The notes: generated by a model from the sequence alone, not told the origin. A stretch of 64,000 bases of DNA from Charina bottae (GCA_023362775.1 JALMGJ010000002.1:59560414-59624413); one strand, 5' to 3'; counted from the stretch's first letter, positions 23,099 to 34,079 are shown. Numbers and translations are program-made.

Positions 23099-24267
23099 TG
23101 TGAGGTTTGCGCTGCTTACCTGGCTGCCGGCCAACATGCTGGACTCCGAGTCGGAAGAAGAGCCAGTCTCCGGAAGCAGCAGGCTTGGCATGAACCCGAC
23201 CGAAGAAACGGAGACGCTGATTGGCAGAGGCTCGGAAGGAAGGACGCCTCCACCAATCAGTGCACGCCAGAGAAGACCAGAAAGGCGGGCATAGCAACGC
23301 GAGGCTCAATTGGCCCCTGCTCCCCAACGGCGCGAAAATCGAGTTAAAAGGCCGGTGCGACAAACCTCAGTTGCCAGAGACAACTGATCCTACCCGGAAC
23401 CTGCCTGCTTACCCGCGGTCGATCCTCCCGCCACGTGGACTCCTAGAGCCGGGCCTCGCCGAGAGCCTGACGCAGCTTCGATCCCCGCAACCAGCCCAAT
23501 CACCGCCAAGGAACCTGATCTAGGAAATAGATCCACCTACCTGCTGTCGCCAAGAGCCGAGTCACCTCCTGCTGCCGCGCCTTTGCCCAGCGAACCTCCA
23601 GACGTTGCTCGGAGCTCGCCCTGATCCCTGTGGAAGAGGCCACAACCGGGGTAAGCGCCTCTGCATTGCCTACCCATCTCGCAACTGCCCGCTGACCTCC
23701 AAACCAGAGCTGCTTCCGCCCACGCCACCACCTCCAAGTGATGCCTCCGGGTCTCCTTCCACCGGGAACGTAACCAGTCCTCAGTTGAGCCAAGCCGGTG
23801 CCGGTTATCAGTGGGCTGCTTTTGTCGGTTTTGTCCACCCAAACCTCCACCAGCCAAAGTCCTCCATTGAGTCAAGCCGACACCGGTTATCAGTGGGCTG
23901 CTTTCATCGGGCCCCGGTCCACCCAAACCTCCACCAGCCAAAGTCCTCCGTTGAGTCAAGCCGATGCCGGTTATCAGTGGGCTGCTTTCATCGGGCCCTG
24001 GTCCAACCAAACTCCCGCCAGCCAAGCTAGCTCCACGCCCGCTGTTGCCTTACCTACCACCTCCGGATCGTCGTCGGCTACAGCTTCGACTGCAGAACCT
24101 GCAAAACCTTTGGTCCTCTCTGTTGGTCCAGAAGTGGCACCCGGACTTGATGCTATCCAGCCTGCAGGGGAAGAAGAGGGTAGTATAAACTGGGCTGCTT
24201 GTGTAACTGTGTAAAATAAAATTAATTCCAGTAATGCTTCTGTGTCAGTCTTAGTCGGAACAGGACA
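23099..24267 (+). mobile_element. Solo LTR, 1.17 kb, GC-rich
   Basis: It starts TGTGAGG and ends CAGGACA, with the same 5 bp, ttacc, on both sides (23094-23098 and 24268-24272). aataaaa (about 24218) lies 50 bp from the right end, so the orientation is +. GC content is much higher than in the surrounding intron. The interior has three tandem units of about 83 bp. ORFs in it (for example 23605-24030) are carried by the tandem units and show no known domain. About 70 bp near 23215-23290 match part of the hAT at 29025-29469. Confidence 0.8.
23778..24028. repeat. 83-bp tandem repeat, three copies
   Basis: Units begin at 23778, 23860 and 23944 (tcctc.gttgag.caagccg). Each contains 'ggttatcagtgggctgct'. 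They lie inside the solo LTR, likely in its U3 region. Confidence 0.85.
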
Positions 24268-24272
24268 TTACC

Positions 24273-24589
24273 TGTAGACTCAGTTGATGAGTGCACCATT
24301 GGAAGACCTGAAAGACCATGTTAGGGACAGATTGTCTTGGAGTAGATCTATCTGTGTGGTCACTAAGAGTCAACAATGACTTGATGGCATATAATCAATC
24401 TATCGATTACTGTTCTGGTCCATTCCAAAGATTTCTGTACCTCTTATTTTAATACCGATAGTTTACATATCCTCTTTCCCCCCCTCTAAAAACGTAAGCA
24501 GTAAGGAAATTCAGTGGATCCCTGGATGATTGTTATTGAGAAGTTCATTCATGATGTCTCAAGGGGGTGACTGAAAAATACAAGATGAG
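24273..24589. other. Intron
   Basis: A short LINE/SINE-like piece ('ggtcactaagagtcaacaatgactt', 24358-24385) hints at an old repeat end. Nothing else was recognised. Confidence 0.4.
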
Positions 24590-27236
24590 GATTTTTAATC
24601 TCAGGGTTGGCAGTGGAGTTCCCCAGGTTTATGGTTCTGGGGGACTTCAACTTGCTGTCCCTGGAACGTGCCTTGGAGGCAGCTCAGGAGTTCATGGCTA
24701 CCATGGCAGCCATGGGCCTGTTTCAGATTATCTGTGACCTGACTCAAGACAGTGGCCTCACTCTGGATTTGGTTTTCTTGTTGGAGCAGTGGCAATGTGA
24801 TCTGAGGGGAGAGTTAGATCTGTCCCCATTGTCATGGTCAGACCATGCCCTGTTGGCCTTAAGATTCTCCTGTGCCCCCCACTCCGCAGGGAGGGAGGAC
24901 CCATTCGATTGGTCCGCCCCAGTGACTAAAGGACCCAGTAGGGTTTCAGAAGGAGCTGGGGGTTATACCCAAGGATCTACTGCATGGTCCAGTGGAGGTC
25001 CTGGTCGCAGCCTGGAATAGGGCGGTGGCCGGGGCCTTGGACAGGATCGTGCCTGTGCAACCTCTCTTGTCCCATTTGACCTGACACTCCCCGTGGTTCA
25101 CGGAGGAGCTGAGGGTTTTGAAGAGGGTTAAGGGACGTCTAGATCATCGCTGGAGGAAGACAAAGACCTAATCTGACCGAACACAAGCTGGAGCCGCTGT
25201 TAAGGCCTACCTTGTGGCAGTAAGAGCGGCAAAATATCAATATTTCTCCACTCTTATTGCATCCACAGAATGCCACCCCACGGCCCTATTTAAGATTACT
25301 CAATATCTCTTAGGTAAGCTGGAGTCACTGACCTACCTACAGGGCCTTGCAGAGGACTTTTCTGAGCATCTGCAGGATAATGTCACTCAGATCCAGTCCA
25401 AGTTGGACTCTAAGCGTGAAGCGCAGTCTGGGGAGATGCCGAGGGAACATTCTTACCCTGTTATCTGGGAACAGTTTGATCCTGTTGGACCTAAGGAAGT
25501 GGACAGGATCCTCCGGATTATAAAGGCCACCGCATGTCATCTAGACCCATGCCCTTCCTGGCTGGTGCAGGCAGCCCGGGAGGTGTCATGTGGTTGGGTC
25601 CAGGCGATGGTTAATACATCCTTGGGAGAGGGGGTGTTCCCGGCTGCTTTTAAGGAGGCACTGGTGCACCCCCTCCTCAAGAAACCATCACTGGACCATA
25701 CTACATTGGACAGTTTTTGTTCCATCTCCCACCTCCCCTTTTTGGGGAAGGTGGTTGAGAAGGTGGTGGCGTTACAACTCCAGAGGATCCTAGATGACAC
25801 GGATTATCTAGACCCCTTCCAGTCAGATTTAGAGCCAGGATATGGGGCAGAGACTGCATTGGTCACGCTTATGGATGATCTCTTGTGGGAGTGAGATGGA
25901 GGGAGTGGCTCTTCTCGACCTCTCAGCAGCTTTCGATACCATCGACCATGGTATTCTTTTGGGACGGCTGAGGGAGTTGGGGTGGGCAGCGTTCTAAGCT
26001 GGTTCACCTCCTTCCTTTAGGGCCAATCCCAATCAGTGGTAATAGGAGATAAGAGGTCCAACCCTTGATCCCTTCTCTTTGGGGTGCCACAGGGTTCGGT
26101 TCTCTCCCCTCTCCTGTTTAACATCTACATGAAACCACTGGGTGAGATCATCCATCACCATGGGATGAGGTATCAATATGCAGATGCTACTCAATTATAT
26201 ATCTTTATCCTGGGTGAGGCAAGCGATGTGACTGCCCTTTCTCAGTGCCTGGGGGCTGTGAGGGTCTGGATGGGGAACAACAGGCTTTGGAGGAACCCTG
26301 GTAAGATGGAGTGGCTATGGGTTGATAGCTCCTCTGGATCCGGGAAGTTGTCATCTTTAGTTCTCAATGGGGTTGCACTACCCCATTCAGACCCTGTGCA
26401 GAATCTGGGGGTCCTTCTGTACTCACGGCTCCTGCTCAAAGAGCAGGTGGCAGCCGTGGCCAGAAGGGCCTTTACACAATTTTGTGTTGTGCACCAGTTA
26501 CGCCCTTTCCTGGATCGGGCTGCCCTCTGAACAGTCACTCATGCCCTGGTCATCTCCCATATAGACTATTGCAATGCACTCTACATGGGGCTACCCTTGA
26601 AGAGTATCTGGAAGCTTCAGCTGGTCCAGAATGCGGCGGTGTGGGCAGTTATTGGTGCCCCAAGTTCGGCACATGTGACACCTCTGCTTCGCGAGCTGCA
26701 CTGGGTGCCAATTTGCTTCTGGGTCCAATTCAAGGTTTTGGTTATCACCTTTTAAGCCCTACATGGCATGGGGCCAGGTTACCTTAGGGACCATCTCATC
26801 CCCATAATATCAAACCATCCCACCCGGTCTTGCAGAGAGGGCATGCTACGGACCCCGTCAGTAAGTGAATTCCACTTGGCGGGGTCTAGGAGGCGGGCCT
26901 TCTCTGCAGTGGCACCTGCCCTCTGCAACATTCTGCCCTGGAGGTGAGGCGGGTCCCCTCACTCCTGGACTTCCGGAAGAAGTTGAAGACCTGGCTCTGC
27001 TGACTCACCTGGGATGGGAAGGGTAATAGTTCCTCCTGGGGCTGGCATAGAGTCCTCGTTTTTAAATATGATCTTATCGCCTCTTGGACTTTATACTTAA
27101 TTTATTCTTATATAGTTGTATTGTATTTATATGTTTTATAGTTTTAATTCTGATTTTATTGTAAACCACCCAGAGTCCCCCTTGTGGGGGAGATGGGCAG
27201 TGATAGAAATTGGAAAAATAAATAAATAAGTAAATG
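24590..27236 (+). mobile_element. L2-type LINE, 5'-truncated, broken ORF2
   Basis: The first part (24607-24960) is the end of an APE-type endonuclease: VLGDFN, then TLDLVF and WSDHALL. The reverse transcriptase follows in several frames: FDPVGPKEVDRIL (about 25470), LDLSAAFDTIDHGI (about 25915), [17 protein letters not shown] (about 26080) and [11 protein letters not shown] (about 26170). The catalytic YADD has become YADA. Stops and frameshifts separate the blocks. The 3' UTR ends with 'gtaaaccacccagagtcccc' and an (aaat)n tail. It is in inverted orientation to the copy at 30643-32127 and more decayed. Confidence 0.85.
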
Positions 27237-27237
27237 A

Positions 27238-27335
27238 ATAAAGTCACCCAGGTAATTAAAGCAGGACTAGAACTCACGGTCTCCTGGTTTCTAGCCTGGT
27301 GCCTTAACCACTATACCAAACTGGCTCTCTTTTAA
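27238..27335 (-). mobile_element. SINE fragment (tRNA-like 5' part)
   Basis: The minus strand begins with 'ttggtatagtggttaaggca' and the 'gagttctagtcctgc' B box, then stops after 'gggtgac'. It abuts the (aaat)n tail of the L2 on its left. Confidence 0.7.
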
Positions 27336-28635
27336 ATTAATGTAACATACTCTTATTACTGTACATGAGGCTGCCCTAAACAATATTTCCAAACTGGCAA
27401 ATTTTGTCAGGAATTACCTTTGTCTAATGCATTAGATCAATTTTGTAAAAACTTCACTTATAATAATATCTGCAGTTTAGAATGGACTTGAAGTAGACTT
27501 CTAGCTTCAACTTGTGTACTGTTTTCTTTCTTATCTTTTTATTTCTTATTCTATCCCTGCTTTTTGTTCCATTTAGAGTTCTGGATAATGGATAATTCTG
27601 GATTGAGAGTTCTTGATAATTAGAGTATTTCTTACTATTTTATGACATTTTGGTTTGCCTTAATAGAGGTGTTTTCCATCAGTAGATTTTGATTTTTTTT
27701 CTTATGAAACAAAATGGCTAAATTTGTTCATTATTTAAAGTTATGGGCCCTAAGTAATTTCAGGGGAAAAAAATAAAAGAAGTTGCCACAATAACTAGGA
27801 GAAGGAAAGAAACTAATTTGTTTGATATTTTTTTTTCATATGATGATACATAGGTGTGTGTGTGTTTCTTATTTTAATATCAGAATGTTTTCTCCTCCTG
27901 GGGAAAAAAAAAAGTTGTCCTTCAGTATTCTATATGTTAACAGTGTGGAGGGCTTAATAATTGTTCCTGTTTCAAACCTCTCCTGAATATGTGTGTATTC
28001 ATGTCTCAGTTACAAATTAATTTTTTAAAGAACTGAAAAAAATTGCTATTTCTCTCATTCTTTGTCTTTGTGTGGGATCCACAGAGCAATTTTATATAAT
28101 TCATTCATATCTGATGTTTTGAATTCTTTATGCCAGATGGCTAACAGGTGCATGCTATGTAAGATTTTTGTGTTTAGTACTGATTTTCACCATCTGAGAT
28201 TTTAACTCCCCAAATGAATAGAATAATGTACCAGCTTTTTCTTGGAAAAAACTGTATGGGCTGCCGACTAAACAAATTATGAACTTGGTTATCTCAAACA
28301 CACAGTGGTAGTAATTACAGAGGCTGAGGAAAGAAGGAGAAGAATGATCAGTTAAATAATGCTAATTGGACATTGTTATCATTTATCCACTTTTTCCCTT
28401 TTTTTCCTTTTTTTTTTGCTGACAGCTGCTCCTAGGATTTTCCATATATGTTAGTTGATGTAGTTTGTTTGCTTGAAACCAAATAATAATTTCTAAGGGG
28501 TTGTTTGTATATTATTAAGAAAATAATTTTGTTGTTCAAAGAAAAATATTAAAAGGTATGTGTCAGTGGTATTTTAATGTGTAATCTGCAAACGTGCCAT
28601 CAAGTGACTTTAATGCATTTTCATTTTTTTTTCCT
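27336..28635. other. Unique AT-rich intron
   Basis: Poly(T) and poly(A) runs only. No exon or repeat was recognised. Confidence 0.5.
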
Positions 28636-28893
28636 CCTCTGGCCATTTATTTATTTATTTAATTTTTATCCCACCTTTATTATTTTTATAAATGACTCAA
28701 GGTGGCGAACATACCTAATACTCCTTCCTCCTGCAATTTTCCCCACAACAACAACCCTGTGAGCTGAGTTGGGCTGAGAGAGAGCGACTAGCCCAAGGTC
28801 ACCCAGCTGGCTTTCATGCTTAAGGTGGGATTAGAACTCACAGAGTCCTGGTTTCTAGCCCAGCACCTTAACCATTAGACCAAACTGGCTAGT
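28636..28893 (-). mobile_element. tRNA-derived SINE with LINE-like tail
   Basis: Minus strand: tRNA-like head (ttggtctaatggttaaggtg, then a gagttctaatccc B box), 'ggtgaccttgggctagtcgc', 'ccctgtgagctgagttg' in reverse order, and a tail with tttatcccacctttatt and (attt)n. The head matches the other Sauria-type copies, but the 3' half differs and resembles an L2-like tail. Confidence 0.7.
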
Positions 28894-29024
28894 CACAAGT
28901 ATCTTTGTCACAACTGCCTATATTTTTCAAATCCTAATTTTTTTCAAATGTCTAGTTTCTTGATAAACTTATATGATATTCAGCTTTGAAATAGTTTCTG
29001 CTATATTCTGCTATGTCTTTAAAG

Positions 29025-29469
29025 CAGGGGTGCCCAACCTGCGGCCCGCGGGCCATATGCAGCCCTGAACAGCTAGCAATGCGGCCCGGCCCAGTCCGGA
29101 ATGAGCCTCCTGTCCCCACCGCCATGCCAGACTTGGATGAGGACGAGCTGTCTACCGGAAGAGGCTGGCATGGCGCGAAAGGGGAATCCGAGCCGGAGCT
29201 GCCGATCGGAGGCAGCCCGGAAGAAGAAGCCCCTCCACCAATTAGCGCACGGCAAAGGAGGGCAGAGACATGCAAAATTCAAAGATATAAAACATAAATA
29301 TATGTTTTATGTTACCCTCTTTGTTAAAATTTTATAATAAAAATATTAAAAAATAAATGAAGTTTTATTACTTATATACATTAATTATATTATATATTTT
29401 ATGTGCGGCCCAAGACAGTTACTCTTCACTCAGTGTGGCCCAGGGAAGCCAAAAGGTTGGACACCCCTG
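29025..29469. mobile_element. Non-autonomous hAT element, family B, with LTR-like core
   Basis: The ends are CAGGGGTGCCCAACCTG and the inverted GGTTGGACACCCCTG. An exact 8-bp target duplication, ctttaaag, flanks it (29017-29024 and 29470-29477). Subterminal 'gcggccc' blocks are typical of this hAT family. The core at about 29110-29280 is GC-rich, has an open frame on + (29013-29297) and matches part of the solo LTR at 23099-24267. There is no transposase. Confidence 0.85.
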
Positions 29470-29477
29470 CTTTAAAG

Positions 29478-29817
29478 TAAAGTTTTGCTCTGTATTATAT
29501 AAGTGTTACCTTTTATAGCTCACCAATAGTAATATGCTACATGCAACTGATACACAACTTGGTATTTGTGTAGAAAGCTAAGGAATTATATTATTCTAAT
29601 ATAATTGTCTATGCCCACATTCTAATAATAGAATGTTGTTGTTGTTGTACATAAAAAATAACACCTTGGCTTTATCCTGAGACTTTACTCTCAGTTCATT
29701 GCAGTAAAAAAACTCTAAAGAAAAATAATATGAAGCTTTCCTCCATTGGATCTTTTTTTCTTCTAGTACCCATCTTTTTTCCCTTTTGCCATATTCCAGT
29801 TACAACAGCTCTCTGGG
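29478..29817. other. Unique intron
   Basis: Nothing recognised. Confidence 0.45.
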
Positions 29818-30013
29818 CATTTCCTCTACAGCCAGTTGACAAATATGCAAGAGATACTCATTTTTTATGACTGTGTTTTTCTGATACACTCAGCCATCTG
29901 TAATGGATGCTTGTAGACAGGCAAACCTCTAGGGGTCCTCAGTGGATCAGAATGCACACACAATAACTATAACCTAAAATCTTCTTCCCCTGGTGAGGAA
30001 GTCCAGGAGGAAC
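29818..30013. repeat. Arm of a 196-bp inverted duplication (probable source)
   Basis: This segment reappears reverse-complemented at 33362-33555 with two substitutions and a 2-bp deletion seen by eye. Here it is continuous with the surrounding intron. At the other site it interrupts a hAT element, so this copy is read as the source. Confidence 0.85.
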
Positions 30014-30633
30014 ATCTGGCTACATTCCTGAGCAGAACCCACTCCACCTTTCCCATGAGGTTAAATAGCCAGGAAGGAGTTTGTTCTAGGCTTTTGTTTT
30101 TGAATAGTCCCTGGGAAAGGAAAAGAAGTTCCACCTTCCAGAATCAGTCACATGTAGACTTTTAGGTGCAGAAGTAGGTCAGACTGAATATGTTAGTTTA
30201 CTATATTTTACTTTCAGTGTTCTCAAAGCCATGCCTGATTTCTTTCACAGCTATTTTCTCCGAAAATATGTCTTTTATACCCCATGAATTAATTGTGATT
30301 TAGAAGAAATATCTTGTTTTGCTATATAACTATAACTATATATAGTTATATAGGCAACACCTAAATGTTGTTGCCTAAATGTTGTCTAAGTCTGAATAGG
30401 GCAATGGTTTAATCTAGAGTTATATTTCCCATTTAGCCACCAGACAGAGTAGTAGGATCCTGGAGCATTTGCAAATGAAGCTGTGTATTCAAATCAGGGA
30501 ATTTTGGCTAACCAGCAGTACTCGAGAGGCTGGGTCCGACCAAAATGATGTTTAATCAACAACTGTTGGCCACAACATCTAATGCAGAAATGATATACCC
30601 GTGATCAGTATCAGACTTGTATTAGTTTAGTTG
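30014..30633. other. Unique intron
   Basis: Includes a short self-complementary 'tataactatatatagttata' at about 30325-30350. Nothing else was recognised. Confidence 0.45.
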
Positions 30634-30642
30634 TACGAACAT

Positions 30643-32127
30643 TTATTTTTTTTATTTATTAATCAAATTTATCACCGCCCATCTCTACCACGGTAGACTC
30701 TGGGCGGTTTACAACAAATGTTAAAATTAAAGTTAAAAATCAATAATCATTAAAATACAATAAACAGTACAATAAATAAAAATATAAAAATCCAGAGGAT
30801 GGTAGGATCTTAAAAGGAGGTCATTATTAAACTAACCACCCCCAGGAGGAACTATCTCTACCTTTGTCCCACGCCAGGCGGCAGAACCAGGTTTTTAGGG
30901 ACTTCCTAAAGGCCAAGAGGGAGGACGCCTGCCTCACCTCTGGGGGCAAAATGTTCCACAGGGCGGGCGCTATCGCAGAGAAGGCACGCCTCCTGGACCC
31001 CGCTAGATGGAATTCCTTTGTTGACGGGGTCCGCAGCATGCCCTCCCTGCATGACTGGGTGGGGCAGGTAGATGCAATTGGGATGAGACGGTCCCTCAGA
31101 TAGCCTGGCCCCATGCCATGTAGGGCTTTAAAGGTGATAACCAACACCTTGAATTGGACCTGGAAGCAAACTGGTACACAATGCAGCTCGCGGAGCAGTG
31201 GTGTTACATGTGCTGATCTTCTCGCACCCATAACCACTTGAGCGGCTGCATTTTGGACCAGCTGAAGCTTCCGGATACTCTTCAAGGGTAGCCCCATGTA
31301 GAGTGCATTGCAATAATCTATATGAGAGATGACAAGGGCATGAGTGACTATTCGGAGGGCCTCTCGATCCAGGAAGGGGCGCAACTGACGCACAAGCCAA
31401 AGCTGTGCAAAGGCCCTCCTGGCCACGACTGCCACCTGCTCTTCGAGCAGGAGTCGTGAGTCCAGGAGGACCCCCAAGCTCCGGACTGAGTCTGAATGGG
31501 GTAGTGCCACCCCATCCAGAATTAAAGATGATAACTTCCTGGAGGCCGAGGGGCCATCAATCCATAGCCACTCTGTCTTACCAGGGTTCAGTTGAAGCCT
31601 GTTGTTCCCCATCCAGGCCCCTACAGCCCCTAGGCACTGAGATAGGGTGTCCACTGCAACACTTACTTCACCCGGGATGGAGATATACAATTGAGTATCA
31701 TCAGCATATTGGTGATACCTCATCCCATGATGACGGATGATCTCACCCAGCGGCTTCATGTAGATGTTAAATAGGAGAGGAGAGAGAACCGAACCCTGCG
31801 GCACCCCACAAAGAAGGGCCCGTGGGTCGGATCTCTCCTCTCCTATTACCACCGATTGCGAGCGACCCTGGAGGAAGGAGGTAAACCAGCGCAAAACTAC
31901 ACCGCCCACCCCCAACTCCCTGAGTCGCTCCAAAAGGATACCGTGGTCGACGGTATCGAAAGCCGCTGAGAGGTCCAAGAGAGTGAGAATGGATGCACTC
32001 CCTCCATCCCGCTCCCGCCAGAGATCATCCATAAGCGCGACCAATGCAGTCTCTGTCCCATATCCCAGCCTAAAACCTGACTGAAAGGGGTCTAGATAAT
32101 CCGTTTCATCCAGAATCCTCTGGATGA
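30643..32127 (-). mobile_element. L2-type LINE, 5'-truncated, with a 405-aa RT ORF
   Basis: The minus ORF at 30827-32044 runs without a stop through the reverse-transcriptase core and thumb: [33 protein letters not shown], the catalytic YADDTQLYI, GVLLDSRLLL and the C-terminal FKALHGMGPGYLRDRL. The 5' cut lies inside the RT (the end reads SGFRLGYGTETALV), so the endonuclease is missing. The 3' tail block and (attt)n tail are at the left. An exact 9-bp target duplication, tacgaacat, flanks it (30634-30642 and 32128-32136). This is the youngest-looking L2 in the window, but it is dead on arrival because of the truncation. It is not a host gene. Confidence 0.9.
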
Positions 32128-32136
32128 TACGAACAT

Positions 32137-32955
32137 AATAGTAACATTTTTCATTGTCATATATAAACCATTTATTCCTGGAAATTTATACAATACTATG
32201 TATCCCTATCATTACATTTTGTAACAGAAAACATATATAAGTTAATTTTGTTGTTGTATGAAGGAGTTTATCATTTAAATTGGGTGACTCTTAGCTTAAA
32301 GAATTAAGAGAATTTCACTTCCGCAATTTTTCCAAAACATTCATTATGTTAGAAAACATCAATTATGCTTTGTATTTTAATTTAATTTTGGTTTCACCAC
32401 ACTCAGTTAAGATGGTTCACTGCAAACACTTTATCTCTTGCTTGCATGATCATTTTAGTTCTTCTTTTCTGGTCAATTCCCAGCTATACATTTTCAAAAC
32501 AGAATTATCAGAACTACCTTAAACATGGTCTGCCCTTAAAAATAGTCTGCTAATAAAAATAAATGGCAATGCCTTTCCTTCCTAGTTTCTTATTTCCATC
32601 ATGTTTGGTCCCCTTTCCACAAGTCTGTTTTCCTGTAAATTCTTTTAGTTTAATATGGTATTCAAGTGTTAAAGGAAAGTTTTTCTAACTTTTTAAACTT
32701 TGTTTACTGACAGTGTTAAAAATCCTTTTGGGCCTTTAGATAACTTTCCTGATTTTTAATATAGATTTATTACATACTAGAATTTATTGTGGAATATATT
32801 ATTGTATCAAGTTACTTCATTCATATTTATGATTTCTGCACATTGGATATAACTATTACTCTGTACTTATATCTACAGAAATATTTTCATGATAAGCAGT
32901 AGTAAATATGCTTTACGTCCGTAAAATCTAAAAGTTATCACTCTGTTTATTCTAG
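32137..32955 (+). other. CNTN4 intron immediately upstream of the exon
   Basis: AT-rich sequence without recognised repeats. It ends in the acceptor ctctgtttattctag. The polypyrimidine tract is short and there is no obvious cryptic exon. Confidence 0.6.
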
Positions 32956-33082
32956 ATGATAACATACTGCATGGACCAGTTTTTATCCAGGAACCCAGCA
33001 GTGTCATTTTTGCCCTTGATTCTGAGGAAAAAAAAGTTAAACTGAACTGTGAAGTAAAGGGGAATCCTAAGCCAACCATAAG
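32956..33082 (+). CDS. CNTN4: Contactin-4 exon: start of the mature protein and first half of Ig domain 1
   Basis: This 127-bp exon is bounded by acceptor ttattctag and donor AG/gtaact. It encodes about 42 residues: [16 protein letters not shown], then [19 protein letters not shown]. The N-terminal residues follow the signal-peptide cleavage region of contactins, and the cysteine in LNCEVKG is the first cysteine of the Ig-fold disulphide. The [18 protein letters not shown] stretch is characteristic of CNTN4; CNTN3 and CNTN6 differ clearly here. The exon starts after the first base of a codon and ends after the second base, so skipping it alone would shift the frame. Contactin-4 is a GPI-anchored Ig/fibronectin-III adhesion protein on axons, and its first Ig domains form the ligand-binding head. 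No stop or frame damage is visible. An L2 tail begins only about 10 bp past the donor. Confidence 0.92.
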
Positions 33083-33092
33083 GTAACTTATA

Positions 33093-33270
33093 TCTTTATT
33101 TGTTTGTTTGTTTGTTTGTTTGTTTGTTTGATTTGTCACCGCCCATATCCTCTCACCGGAGGGACTCTGGGCGGTTTACAACAGCATAATCAATAAAACA
33201 ATAAATTACAATATATAAATTACAATATATAAATACAATTAAAACTAAAATGAATGTACATAAAAATAAA
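33093..33270 (-). mobile_element. L2 LINE 3' tail
   Basis: A (tttg)n tail is followed by 'tcaccgcccatat...gggactctgggcggttta' and A-rich 3' UTR. Only the 3' end of the LINE is present. It begins about 10 bp downstream of the splice donor of the CNTN4 exon. Confidence 0.8.
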
Positions 33271-33330
33271 AAATGAAAACCAATGGCTGATGATCTAACT
33301 CAGTCCTTGAATGCAACAATCACTCTAGGG

Positions 33331-33712
33331 CAGGGGTCCCCAACCCCCGGGCCACGGACCGGTTCCTCCTGGACTTCCTCACCAGGGGAAGAAGATTTTA
33401 GGTTATAGTTATTGTGTGTGCATTCTGATCCACTGAGGACCCCTAGAGGTTTGCCTGTCTACAAGCATCCATTACAGATGGCTGAGTGTATCAGAAAAAC
33501 ACAGTAATAAAAAATGAGTATCTCTTGCATTTGTCAACTGCCTGTAGAGGAAATGGCCTGTTAGGAACCGGGCCGCACACTTCCATCTGCGCCATCCCGT
33601 CCACTTACCACTTCCGTCCACGCCATCACGAAACCATCCCCCCCCCCCGGTCCGTGGAAAAATTGTCTTCCACGAAATCGGTCCGTGGTGCCAAAAAGGT
33701 TGGGGACTGCTG
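33331..33712. mobile_element. Non-autonomous hAT element, family C, carrying a foreign insert
   Basis: The ends are CAGGGGTCCCCAACC and the inverted GGTTGGGGACTGCTG. An exact 8-bp target duplication, ctctaggg, flanks it (33323-33330 and 33713-33720). The subterminal 'gtccgtggaaaaattgtctt' and 'gttaggaaccgggccgc' blocks are typical of an amniote hAT family. The stretch 33362-33555 is not hAT sequence but an inverted copy of 29818-30013, inserted between 'ggaccg' and 'gcctgttagg'. There is no transposase. Confidence 0.88.
33362..33555. repeat. Arm of the 196-bp inverted duplication (inserted copy)
   Basis: Reverse complement of 29818-30013, about 98% identical by eye. The two junctions share a few bases with the hAT sequence (gttcc side and ggcc side), which suggests microhomology. 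Confidence 0.85.
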
Positions 33713-33720
33713 CTCTAGGG

Positions 33721-34031
33721 TTTTTATCAACTATTTTGTCAGTATTCTAGCATCCCATGATGCCTTAATGCCAATCAGACCTCCAAGAGGCAACCCTATT
33801 TTTTATAAAAAAATATAAAATCTGAAATCTTATGTTATTATGAAATATCATGAGAGATTCACAGAAATGGCAACTCATTCCTGCTGTAATCCAACAAGAT
33901 TTTGTCAGTCTTCCGCAATGCCTCAAGATTTCAATTATATTTCAGATTTTGGCTATAGGTTGGAAGCATGCCCAGACCAACTGAGTAATTTTATAATTGA
34001 TTTGAATAAAGTTTCCATTTGATTGGAAAAG
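33721..34031 (+). other. CNTN4 intron, unique part
   Basis: Nothing recognised between the hAT and the PLE. Confidence 0.5.
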
Positions 34032-34079
34032 TTTGCCCATCTCTGTCGATGAAGGTTCTCAGTCATCCAGGTGGAACAG

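Noticed and set aside
23094..24214. Overlapping ORFs up to 162 aa as genes
   Set aside because: They lie in a solo LTR and are driven by its 83-bp tandem repeats; no domain is visible.
25214..25894. 226-aa ORF as a gene
   Set aside because: It is an RT fragment of a broken L2; neighbouring blocks are in other frames.
30827..32044. 405-aa ORF as a host gene
   Set aside because: It carries L2 reverse-transcriptase motifs, sits in an element with a 9-bp target duplication, and is cut at its 5' end.
1..32955. CNTN4 signal-peptide exon
   Set aside because: I looked for a short ATG exon ending in a phase-1 donor after a hydrophobic stretch and found none I could support.
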